Shown: positions 1 through 16,605 of the stretch, piece by piece | How the letters are laid out: each line of letters begins with the position of its first letter | How positions within the stretch are numbered: the stretch's first letter is position 1 | NCBI GenBank assembly: GCA_009103225.1 | Contig: RHPI01002368.1 | Coordinates: forward strand, 579,131-643,130 | From: Chlorokybus atmophyticus | Taxonomy: Eukaryota; Streptophyta; Chlorokybophyceae; Chlorokybales; Chlorokybaceae | Length of the DNA stretch: 64,000 bases | Reading direction: 5' to 3' | Translations under genes and position numbers: made by a program | Notes under the pieces: model-generated | The model's input: the letters and a program-made list of their open reading frames with translations, nothing else | What the model was told of the DNA's origin: nothing | The model's database searches: none

Positions 1-1921
1 ACCTGGTATGCTGCTCAGGCTCTGGGCCCTTCCCATGCATGCGGCCATGCAATGCTTGTACACTAACGGGAATAACGATGGGCATTACCGCTAGATGTAC
101 ATGCAAAAGAATGAAGTCACATCATTGGCACCCGAATCTATGAAAGCAACAGGCGTAATTAGGGTTTGCCACGTGCATGCGGCAGCGTGCATGTGGTGCA
201 GGGTTGTCGCCGTGCCGGAGGGGGAGGGGCTGCAAGAGCATGGGGACGAGGAAGGAGGTAGAAGAGACGTAGAGCAGGAACGCTGGAAGCGAGCAGGCCC
301 CACTCATTATTGCCATGATGGCCACGGTATGTTTGATTGCTTTTTGCCTTGGCCGATGTTATAGTCTGGTGCAACGAGCATGATTGACATCAGGAGTATG
401 CTACACAGTGCATTGACAGATCTGATTAAAGCGTAGTACCAGAATGACACATGCGCATCATGCGCTTGCATAAACGCAGTCAGCAGCCGCCAAGAACGGC
501 GATGTGCACTGCGATGCTCGTTGTGCCGGAGCCCACCTCTTGGCCTGAATCACTGCCATGCACGTAATGCAAGTCATGCATGGCATGCGGTGGTAGTCAC
601 TAGCAGCGTTTCGTCCACACTTGTGCAACATACCTGTGTCCCATGTACACAGTATGCATACTAGTATGGTTTTCAATCGCCGCACACAATGCGTTCACGT
701 GGACAATCACACCGTGTGATGGGCCACAGCTACAGACGCACACATCAGGATCCGTGCGTGCTCATACCACGCATGCGCCATGCAACTGTCATTGCACCCG
801 AGCACGCATGTGCATGCCCGCGCGCGCACAAGCCCACACACATGCGTGCACACAAGCGCACCCACATATAGGTGCTGATGAACAGTTTCTGCTATTTCGG
901 GAGCAGTCTCAGCAACTGTAGAAATGGTAGAGCACGTGGTGATTGTTATCCGTGAGGTCGCGTAATGTGTGTGTGTGTGTGTGTGAAGAAAGGGAGAAGC
1001 AAACATTTGCGGGATTGAAGGACTCCTTCAATGGCGGCCATCAGCGTGCAACAACAATAAAGACAGTTCTATCAGCAGGGGCGTTGGCAGGTTTGTGTCT
1101 TGTGTTGGTTTGTGTGTGTGCGCGCGTGCGGGTGCGCGCGTGGGTGAGAGATAGTTAACACAGACGGGCAGCCTTTGTCAACAGCAGCTTCATTCAATAC
1201 TGCGCACATTGGAGGCTCACCAGCCGCAGCAGTTGAAGGTGAGCCTGCAATGGCGGAACCGGCATCAGCGTACTGCCAGCAGTGTGCTCGCAATGCTGGT
1301 CGTCAGTTTGTGGTCGGCTGCTATCAACACTACTTGCATTGCCCCTGCTGCTCCCGCCAGGCTGGGATGGCTGCAGAAGGGCGTCAAACTGTCGACAAGA
1401 CAGAAGGGCAAGGCAAAGGCGAAATCAGTAAGCGCTACCCTCACCTGCCTTCAACGCACAAGTAACGCACATCACGAGTGATGGTGTGTTGTGGGGCTGT
1501 TGTGGGCTCGCAAGGGACTGAGCAGCGATGCTTGCATGTGCATTTGCGACTTGCTGTACTCTGTATATGAGGACTGCATGTGAGGGGTTGCAGCTGCTAC
1601 ACCAAGCAAGTACAGGTACAGACAGAGCTTGTCAGCACTCTGCTCTTGTTGGCGCCTTGGTCACACTCATACCCTGTAGCATATACTCACCACAAACTTG
1701 CATCAACAACCCCTGCAACAAGCAATAGAATCGAAAGTAGAGCATTCAGCGAGTGGCTCGTGCAGCAATATGCTGATATGTTTACTACACAGAGCTCAGC
1801 TTATATATAGGGTATATGTGGCACACAGCTACTGGTGCCCACACAACACCGTTGATACGTGTACCATGAGGCTATTCATCATAATAAGCTTCATATGTTC
1901 ATGAGTTATGAACATACCCAC
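1..1921. other. No supportable gene; CA/TG-rich simple sequence
   Basis: Short ORFs occur in all frames, but none shows recognisable domains or joins across plausible splice sites. Alternating purine-pyrimidine (TG/CA/CGCG) stretches near 780-850, 966-985 and 1105-1145 are the kind of simple sequence that also fills the introns of this window. The region lies downstream of the minus-strand RING-CH gene and could hold its 3' UTR near 1700-1921. Confidence 0.5.
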
Positions 1922-3284
1922 TCAGACAGGAAGTGCACTCGAGTCAGGGTTCAATGATGGTTGTGGCGCTTCCCCTCTGCTCCCTCCCCCTTGCTCTGAC
2001 CTTGTTGATGTGGTTGTGGTTGTCATACTGGCTGAAGTGGTTGCAGCAGGAGCAGCATATTCTACACCTGAATCTTCCTTCCCACGATGACACCTCCACC
2101 CTGTATAGACCGCAATGACAGCTGCACACCAACCAGACAAACCAATTGAGTATAATGTCTCAGCAACATGCATAAGAGCCAGCTGCGTGTCATACAAGAA
2201 GGATGAGATGTGATGTTGTGAATTTGACCAATGTAACAACAACAAAGAGTGTGTACTCCATACCTAACAGCAATGCCACCGGAAGTAGGGGTCCCAGTGG
2301 CACAGGTAGCACCTGTACATTCAGAAAAGCATTGAGAGGATGATGCAGTACGTGTATGCACTTACGTACATATTGCCCAAATACAACGTGTACTTACCGC
2401 AAATAAACAGATAATGAAGGCAGCCACAGAGAATACGGCAAGGAGTATATCGCAGCAGGATCTATACCAAGGAGGCAATATGAAAGTGCTGCTTTGGTTG
2501 GACCCTGGACTAGAAAAAGCCAAAAGCCATTGTCAGTGAAGAGAGTTTGCTGCGAAATCACATGACAGAGTGGTTCTGTTCATCAAGGCAACCTTCACCT
2601 ACCTGACTGGTGGTTGCGGAGGGATACCATCCACAATTACATGTGTGGACACCACACCGCTTTCATCAACTTGCATCACTACTTGAAGCCCATCTGTGGG
2701 CTGAGCGCACAGAGACATTGTCAATACGCTATTTTCACTCCTCACAAAGTGTGTGCGTGCGTGCATGCGCGCGTGCGTGTGCGTGTGCGTGTGCGTGTGT
2801 GTCTTGCCAGCAACTCGTTGTTGATCTCTGTGTCGCACAGCTCGCACTGCTTCGATTGCTTGACGGCTCCAAACCACGCTTGTGCGCACTGCGCATGAGC
2901 CAAACCCAAGTCTCCCTTACAGGCGCAACCCAGGGACACCAGCTCCCAAACAGGCTTGCCCAACTGCACACACAACTCTTTGAGTCAGCCATTGGCAGCA
3001 CACACACACAGTACTACTAACAGTTGCAACATGTTCACATGCTGCAGCAGTGTCACAGACACTGACACTGACATTGTGTCAGCCTCTTGGGTGTGGTGTG
3101 CATGCAGAATGCACTGTACCTGGCATATGCGGCAGACTGGCTCTCCGCCAGTACCATCATATGCATCGTCTATGAACATGGCTGGCGCCGCCGCCGCTGT
3201 GTGCCAGCAGCTTGAGAGGGGCTTTCGTCTGTCTGTCTCGCGGCGACTAGACCACACCAGCGCTGGCACTGGGACAAGCGCCAA
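1922..3284 (-). CDS. RING-CH (MARCH-like) E3 ubiquitin ligase with two TM segments, multi-exon
   Basis: Predicted membrane-bound E3 ubiquitin ligase. The RING-CH finger is assembled from two exons. CRIC ends the first (3120 and up, donor gtacag). After acceptor gcag the second starts at 2963 and supplies CAC, then exactly seven residues to H, then AQC, 13 residues and CELC, which fits the C4HC3 RING-variant spacing. Later exons are 2603 and up (acidic linker), 2398-2509 (TM1, around DILLAVFSVAAFIICLFA), 2264-2312 (start of TM2, VALLLAVIAVYTGW) and 1922-2121 (charged, Thr/Ser-rich tail, stop at 1922-1924). Phases agree at four junctions. The donor after the RING exon near 2810 is unresolved and may be a GC-AG intron or an unusual site. 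The start could be Met at 3284 or at 3179. The two-TM hairpin after RING-CH fits MARCH and plant RINGv proteins. The biological substrate cannot be inferred. Confidence 0.75.
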
Positions 3285-3728
3285 CTTGCAAGGGCCACCA
3301 CAACACGGCCAGTTGGCCGCTTGCGAGTGGAAGCCTAGAAGCGAGTGAGGCTGCCGCCCCTCACACCAACACGCACCACGCCACCACCACTACCAACAAT
3401 AGCAACAACAACGCCGTCGCCGTCGCCGTCGCCGCGCGTTGTCTTGTCTTCTCTGGCAAGCTGCTTTGCTGCTTTTTTGCCAGAACACGCCTGGGCGGTT
3501 GCTCGCGGCACCAGTCAGCTAGCACTTTACTAGATGGCAGCTGCAGGCGCGCCGGCCTCGTATGACTCAGCAACTGAAGCTTAGCAATCGCCTGAAAAAG
3601 CTGCCGCGGGGAGGCGTCAGCTTGTGCCAACATTTCTTGATATCAGGACAGGGGAGGCCTCGTAGGACGTTCAACCGACGCAGTGGTACAAGGGTGCTCA
3701 GCTACCACACGCCATTATTATCAAGCAA

Positions 3729-6275
<2,547 letters not shown>

Positions 6276-6362
<87 letters not shown>

Positions 6363-6585
6363 ACTAATACCCAGGTTTGCTGCCCTGCCGCCTTTGCCGC
6401 TGCCACCCTCGCCGCCGACGCCGCCGACCAGAATGTTTCGGGCGGCTGGCCCAACGGCGGAACAAAACACCGCAATCCGCAAACCCCATGTTTTGGGGGG
6501 GGGGGTCGCGGGCGCCCCAGAAAACGCTGCTCGCGTTAGATACTGGGTCACGGGCGGCATCGTAACCCATGTCACCTCGTCCACC
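6276..6585 (-). mobile_element. SINE-like element copy 2 ending in (GA)n
   Basis: Inverted relative of the 3729-4504 unit. Read on the minus strand it runs from a GAGGTGACATGGGTTACG start near 6570 to GGGTATTAGTCAG near 6360, then a (CT)n tail at 6276-6359 (84 bp). It keeps a segment, CCAGTATCTAACG, that is missing from copy 1. The different tail lengths (84 versus 574 bp) suggest independent expansion. Confidence 0.55.
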
Positions 6586-6929
6586 ACTTAATAATGGACC
6601 ACAAGGAACCACTTGTTTCGATAGATTAATGCTTTCAAGGCTCTTTACAGTGTACAATTGCATAACTATCATAGCAAGGAAGGGTAAGTAGCTTGGCACT
6701 GTCCATGAACCACTTCACATGATGACATCAAACCCGACAACAAACATGCACGCATTCCTTCATATATACATTATTGTTGATGAAAGACGACAACACCAAT
6801 TGGTGTAAGAGAGAAAACACTTTTTTCACCATTTCTTGGTTTCATGCCATAGAATAAGCACAATCAATGTAAGGTGTTAAAATGAGGACATAATTTTTAC
6901 TATATTGTCGGCACTGATTGTACAAGTAT

Positions 6930-6981
6930 GCATTGCCAATCACGCGTATTGGCAATGCACTCACGTAAGTGCATTGCCAAT
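6930..6981. repeat. Alternating inverted copies of GCATTGCCAAT
   Basis: ATTGGCAATGCACT (6948-6961) and its exact reverse complement (6968-6981) flank a 6-nt spacer, forming a perfect 14-bp stem. A further inverted copy, GCATTGCCAAT, lies just upstream near 6930, and a degenerate one (GATTGGCAGTGCG) follows. Confidence 0.85.
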
Positions 6982-7676
6982 ATGCCTGATTGGCAGTGCG
7001 TTTACGAACCCCCCAATATTCAACGCATGCAGTGTCACGCCTATAAGGCTGGCACGAGTCATTCTCTGTTCGTTACTTCTGTTGTAAGATGAGACTTAGT
7101 GGGGACTCCGTGGGGACTCACGGAATTCTATATAAGCAAGTGTAGTGCTTATGGGGTATCCCCTCATGTGGGACTATTCATGCTCATATTGCCTTGAGTA
7201 TGATGAACCACACAAGGCATTGATGAGGGTTGGCACAGAGCGGGTCAGTGCCTAAGGCTCTGTGAGTCTTAACCTACGAGTTGCCACAGTAAGTGACAGC
7301 TCTAATTGAAAGAGCCAAGTTGGCAAATTACAGTATCTGTACGGTATAGACTGTACCGTGATAGTGCGATTTGCCACAGATGTGACAACTGCAAGGCTAA
7401 GTGATGCCTGTGGGCAATCTGCAAGTACTGCTGGATTAAGAGAGCATAAGTTTGTAATTCTAAGGTAGAATTGTTACTCATACGAAACACCGATGGCGTT
7501 TACTATTCTCGAGGTTGATGTCCCGTGTTGGACAAGGTTAGCTTGTGCTGATAGGTCAGCACACGGTGACAAGGCCTTGAGGGCCTTGGACATCCTGTGT
7601 GCCAGGTCAAGAGAGCAGCAAGTGGTATAAATGCTTGATAGCAACCTTAAGTAGGGATCCGATCTGAGTCAAAGTG

Positions 7677-7703
7677 TCAAGTGGTGAACGGTTCACCACT
7701 TGA
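7677..7703. repeat. Perfect 13-bp palindrome with 1-nt spacer
   Basis: TCAAGTGGTGAAC, then G, then GTTCACCACTTGA. A partly matching inverted motif (reverse complement contains GGTTCACCAC then GGCCA) occurs near 8332-8351, so these may be the ends of a small non-autonomous element. Confidence 0.85.
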
Positions 7704-8100
7704 GGGCCACTTGTGTGTGGGGTGCCTGGCTGTCAGCTGTTGAAGGGGCTCTCAAGAGGGGGGGACCCCTCATCCCTTGTGGGGTGGGGTGGGGTGGGTG
7801 TGAGTGTGTTGGGCGTAGGTGTGGCTGGGGCTGGAGCTGTAGGAAGAGGTTGGTGGTCATCCTCTCCTCCCTTGTTGCGCTGTTGCAACTTCTCCACACG
7901 ATGCTGGCTGGGCTGCCGCTCCTTGCTGCTTTTGCATAAATTTGTGAAGCCCCGACCAGCAAGTAAATAGTGGTATCGTTACATGCAGTGCACGCAATTG
8001 TCATTATCACACCGCTTAATGTCCACATATCATAATGATGAGCAAGCGTATGTGCGTGCATGCATGCGCGTGCATTTAAGTGTGTGTGTGCACGTGCACA

Positions 8101-8308
8101 CATGCACTCACAGGCCGTGTGGCACTGTGCGCATACAGGCCCCTTGTGCAGGTGTGTACGCATGTGTGCGTGTGTGCATGTGTATGTCATATGCTTGCCC
8201 TTTGACATGCACTCACAGGCCGTGTGGCATTGTGCGCATACAGGCCCCTTGTGCATGTGTGTACGCATGTGTGCGTGTGTGCACGTGTATGTCATATGCT
8301 TGCCCTGT
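8101..8308. repeat. Two tandem copies of a 105-bp unit
   Basis: CATGCACTCACAGGCCGTGT starts at 8101 and again at 8206. The copies differ at only a few positions. Most of each unit is TG/CA-rich. Confidence 0.9.
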
Positions 8309-8380
8309 AACTCGTGAGCTTCCACGAAATTGGCCACCGTGGTGAACCCTTGAAAAAACGGGAGCCTCCGACGTTATGAA

Positions 8381-8415
8381 TACTTGTTTTCAATACCGGG
8401 TATTGATAACAAGTA
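8381..8415. repeat. 17-bp hairpin with 1-nt loop
   Basis: The left arm, TACTTGTTTTCAATACC, pairs with the right arm, GGTATTGATAACAAGTA, with one mismatch. Confidence 0.85.
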
Positions 8416-9682
8416 CCATCGTGATAGTTGTTGGCAATCGTGTTGCTACCAACAATACGGTGCTGCCGTAGCACTACTACAACAAAACGCTGAACTTATA
8501 CAAAGTAAGCTATCCGATACACGCCGATGTGTTTTTAGGCTTGTGCACTGCACCGTTAGTGCTGGTGCCAGCAACTTCTGCGAAATCGTTAAAAACTGCA
8601 CGCCTCGTGACCTTGCGCGCTTTTGCAGCTGTAGAGGGTTCCATCAGGTAACATATAAGCTACTTATGCGTCACGCGGCGTGCAACACTCGGTGTGCCAA
8701 GCCAACCACCCCAAACTTTTGCTCCAACGCGCGCAGGTGCAGACGTTCACTCTATTTTTTAAATACTCACCAATGTTAGAATGGTACCTTATACAAGAGT
8801 CATTGCAGTACTCAAGCTTAAGCTAATACTTTTTGCTGGATTGCACGGTTTCACTTCTGCTTTACTAATGTTGGCTGAGGCACCTTTGATTGCTAGTTTG
8901 CATACTCCTCTTGTATTGGTAATGTGCCACGCCGGCGGTGGGTGAGTGTAACATCCGCGCCTTACTAATAGGCCATGGCAGCAAAAGTCGTTACCAAAGG
9001 TGGAGATACAGCCATTTATGTGACACGAAAAGTGTGATGGGTGGTGGTGCATGTGGTGGCAGTGACATGATCCCTATGGTGGCACTTCGGCACCACGCGG
9101 TGTGCTCGATGCAGGCATGCACATGGGATTTATGAATTCTTATTTGCAGGTTATCATTGTGTGAACATATGCATGCATATGTATGCGAAGGTGCTTTGCA
9201 CGCATGCATATGTGCACACGCACATGCATTATGACATGTGCACACAAGTGAGCTTATTAGTATTAACACATGTGTGGATAGTTATGCCACCAACAACTTG
9301 TAAAATTGTATCTCACAAAACTTTGTATATGCACAGAACTTTCCAAACAAGTGGCAAAGTTGCTAGCCAAGCAAACTCACCGGATTACCTAACAGACTCT
9401 GCCAAGTAATTTTAGTTATGTTCATGAAGTTGATAAAAGTTTAAATGGTTTGCATAGCAGCTTGCAAAGCAGCTGTGCAGTATATCATATATGCAATATA
9501 TGTTGAATACATTGAATGGCAACAATTTATGACTTTTATGTTGACGTTTAACGTACCATTATAAAACGGCTCCTGTGGTTTGCACATCGTTTCCTCATGA
9601 CATATGCACATTCATGAATGCAATACGCGATGATAAAAATCATATTCAACAACTACTTTCCGTATATATTATATGTATGATA

Positions 9683-9872
9683 TGGGTACGTAGACAAGCT
9701 TCATGTCCGCACGTACAATCATATGCGTTTTATTGTCAATAACGTATGATGCGCACTGACACATGGCATGTTGGTATATATCGGTACGTGGACAAGCTTC
9801 CCATTCGCACATACACATACATGCGTTTGATGTTATTAATATATGCTGCGCATTTAATGCCACGTTGGCACA
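9683..9872. repeat. Diverged tandem duplication, period about 98 bp
   Basis: GGTACGTAGACAAGCTTC at about 9685 recurs as GGTACGTGGACAAGCTTC at 9783. Similarity continues through an ATGCGTTT segment and ends near TTGGCAC/CATGGCA. Confidence 0.6.
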
Positions 9873-11833
9873 TGCATGCCGTGCACTGCATAGGTTGGCA
9901 GCCTAAGTGCGCCTACACACATTTACGCACACCCACAAGTATCACATTACATGTAAACGACACGCTCACATGGAAGATGCAATTGAACATGTGCGCGCAT
10001 TGCATCTTTTCGTTCGTATGTTTTTTATGCTGTTCATAAAGCTGGGCTGAAGCTGTCACGAGGCAGTTGTTCACGCAAGGCGAAATGTATGTCGCTATAT
10101 CACATGTGGTTTAACAACGTCAAAGTGATCATGAGTCATTAATGATAGTAAATAAACACACGTGATACTGGCATCACAAATAGAGTGCATGACTCATTGA
10201 ATGCTATAGACATGCTGCAATACAATGAATTATTGTTATGGCAAGTAGAGGCATGGAGATATTGTTTAAGCTGCATGCAGTGGTCATGTCAATGTCATAT
10301 GCAAAATAAAAACATTGTGATATATTGTTGACGATTATACTTGTGAATACCAACATTTGCGTATGGTAAATTGAAGAGGTTACAAAACATGTATGTGACA
10401 AGGTTGCATAAATGCTATGTGTTCCTACCTACGATAGCGACTTTTGCTACCACCGTCTAATGGTTAAGGCACCAGTGTTACAGGTTTTGAGTGCAAGCAA
10501 ACGCAATACAACATACACCAGCATGCGATCCAATTGCCGCAATCTTCATGTGACATGCAAACTCACAAGAACCGCATCAACCATTAATGTTGCAATAGGC
10601 TAACCAGCTATTTCTTGAACTTTTATGTGCATGCAATGTACAATAGGTAGGGCGGCATAAGCAAATGAACATCCGCAAAGCAGCGCCATACACTTGCAAC
10701 ATGTGCATATTTGTTCATTAAAGTAATTGATTAAGAAAACTTGACGATTATTACTTGAGGATTAAGAAAACTTGACGATCATCACACGCATACCGGTGTT
10801 ATAAATTAACAGCTATGTAGGCAATAAAAGTAAGTTTACATATGCAAGCTTGGAGCACACGTGGTACAAGTCCCCCGTTTTTTGAATTACTAAATAAGAA
10901 CTAATATTACAGTTATTACCTAATCAAGGATTGCAGAATGGCAAACCTGATAGTTAAAACAACATTATAATAACACTGCATGTATAATTATGAGTTATTC
11001 AACTCAATAATGCTATTATGAAGCACAGCAATCAAACCGGCAGCCTCCTCCAGTTTAATGAAGGCATTATTCCAACCAAGGGGGGCACAGAAAGCCTGTT
11101 TGTTTCAGGGGATGGAGGCAAAGGGTCGGAAAACAAGCTGGCTCCAGGCGCATCTCAAATCAGCTAGCGGACGTAACGACATCACACTCTATTTGTACCA
11201 GACTAGGTAGTCAGTCAATACGCTGTGCTGCGATGTCGGACATTAGATACTGTTGTCACCGGTATACGGTCGTTACCGAGACTGAGTGGTAGGGTAAGTG
11301 GACCAAACTTGGGATTCGCCCTAACTTCGGATGGCTGCCCGGCTGCGGTTTCGCTAGTAAGTAACAGCGCGACGCTATAGTGGCGCCTTCGTACTGAACT
11401 GCTTGAGTAGACGTCAGTCAGCGCGTTGCGTACGCCTACGGCAGTCATTTCCGCAGGCGGGCACCATATAGCCGAAGTTAGGAAAACGTACGGCAAATGC
11501 CCGGTGCCGCCTTAATCTTTGGTTGGCCATAGCGGCCGGTATATGATATACCGTATATCTATTGCTCTATTTGATGTGCTGCAAAAATATAATGTATGCT
11601 CCTTAACTCGAGCAAAAGTTCGCCTTTCAGCATCACTCCCAAAAACTAACCACAGCCGTCGCTAGCAGTGTAACTTCAAAAAGTGTCCCGAGTATGGTGC
11701 ACTCATCCTAGCATTCACAACGGCGGCGGCATTTTCAGCGGCGTTGCCGGCATTGCCTTTCAGGGCTGCGGGGGCCTTGCGGACGCGGCCTGGAGGGAAA
11801 GGGAGGGGGGCGTTTGCCTATACGTTGCGAGCA

Positions 11834-14934
<3,101 letters not shown>

Positions 14935-15413
14935 TGACTCTGCTGTTGAACGGTGAGTCTTGCCAGCGACACATCAACCTGGTGCACGACATGTATGTGT
15001 GCTGATGTTGGGTTACATGTGTACATGTGCTTTCAGGTGGGCGCGGGTTTGTGAAGCCCTTTCTCCCATTTTGTTGTCATGTTGTTTTCAAAGGCGGGGA
15101 TGTGGTGAGGTGTGCAGCTGGCGAGATGGATTGCGTGTAGCGTATTGTTGGGGGCTGCAAGTATAGTCCATTCTGAGAGCGCGACATATAATGTGTGCGT
15201 GAACACACATGCTTCTGCCATGCTTGCATGCTGTGCCTTGTGCCATGCATGAGCAATTACACTCCGTGATGTTTGTACATACTCACATATGTGCACACAA
15301 CAGAGCACACAAGGACACACAAGCGCCGCGCGCACACATGCACGCTAGATTTACCGGAAGCAATGTGCTAGTATTCGAGGGACATGTTGATGACAAACAA
15401 AGGACAATAAAGG
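14935..15413 (+). terminator. Probable 3' UTR of spermidine synthase, with poly(A) signal candidate
   Basis: After the stop, a gtgagt donor (about 14952) and a tttcag acceptor (about 15036) would fit a 3' UTR intron. AATAAA occurs at 15406-15411. Assignment of either to this transcript is an inference. Confidence 0.3.
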
Positions 15414-15620
15414 CACACACACTATTACTGTGAAGACCCTCGCTAAAAGCACAGATGTGGTCACTATGTAAGGAACAAAATCAAAGGTTTTGACAGTAGA
15501 CGCTCCACTCCTATGAGCTTTATGTAGGGTAAGGCAGACTACATCCCCCAATACTCGCCTCGTTCTTTATAATGAATTCGCTCCACACAGCCCCCGCTGC
15601 ATAGCATGCATTCATAAGGA

Positions 15621-15644
15621 GCGAGCGAGCGCGAGCGCGAGCGC

Positions 15645-15680
<36 letters not shown>

Positions 15681-15681
15681 G

Positions 15682-15727
<46 letters not shown>
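15621..15727. repeat. (GA)n-rich microsatellite in an intron
   Basis: GCGA-type units pass into (GA)n with a few GC interruptions. It lies directly downstream (minus sense) of a gtgagt splice donor of the NIDO gene. Confidence 0.95.
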
Positions 15728-15728
<1 letters not shown>

Positions 15729-15731
15729 CAC

Positions 15732-16563
15732 CCGCTTCCGAGAGCTCGCCGCTGGTTCGGTTTACATACTTGAGAGCTTGGCGGAACTTGTACTTGACCG
15801 TGCGAGGGCATAGCGGGTACGGCACCGTCAAGGCGTTGAGCAGTGCCACCGCAGCCTCGCCCGCAAACCTTTCCACCTACAAGACAACCCACCCACCCAA
15901 CCAACTCAGTCAGGATGTAATACGTGCAAACCACATAGCACGGCATCTCTCTCATCGCACTAAGCGATGACCTCAGTCAGCGGCTGATGGCCGCCTCTAA
16001 CAAGCAATGCGATGGCGTGTTCCATGGTGCGGTTGCCAACAAAGCTCCTTATGACAGCCGCGTCTTCCGGTGCACGGCTCGCGAACGCTAACGGCAGCTT
16101 CGTGTCGGGCCGGATGCCCGCGCCGACGGGATATTGGCTTTGACTATAGGTCCAATAAACCGCGTCGCAGCCACGCTGTCCGAGGGATCGTCCACCAGGG
16201 GGATACTGATCGCTGCAAATGCAGCAGACAACTTGTCAAACAACAATTGTACTTGAGCTGGGCGGAGGGCCAACGCGTGCTGCTGTGCGGGTGTACACAC
16301 ACCTGCATTCTGTATGTATACGTACCTGCTGCATCCTTGCTTGTACGCCACGACGGTGGTGTGGTAGGATTTCGAGGCGTTTAGGCCGTTCTGCGTGATG
16401 GTGAAAACGACGGTCTTGTTTCCCACAGTGCTCCAACGACAGAATCCTTCTTCCTGGCCCTGCACATACATACCGAACACGTGTTGACTGCGAGCGTGCG
16501 CGCACTTGTGGAACTGCTGTGGCGCGCGCACATCCACACACGCGTGTGTGGGTAGTGCGTGTG

Positions 16564-16605
<42 letters not shown>

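Larger units (their letters stand above)
6590..11833. other. Gene desert with foldbacks and tandem repeats
   Basis: No domain-bearing gene was recognised. The longest open frames, such as 8384-8779 (131 codons) and 11215-11496 on the minus strand (93 codons), have no recognisable motif and may be chance. The stretch 8800-11200 is AT-rich. A 20-bp direct repeat (GATTAAGAAAACTTGACGAT) occurs at about 10730 and 10762. The last few hundred bases before 11834 should hold the promoter and 5' UTR of the spermidine synthase gene. Confidence 0.5.
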
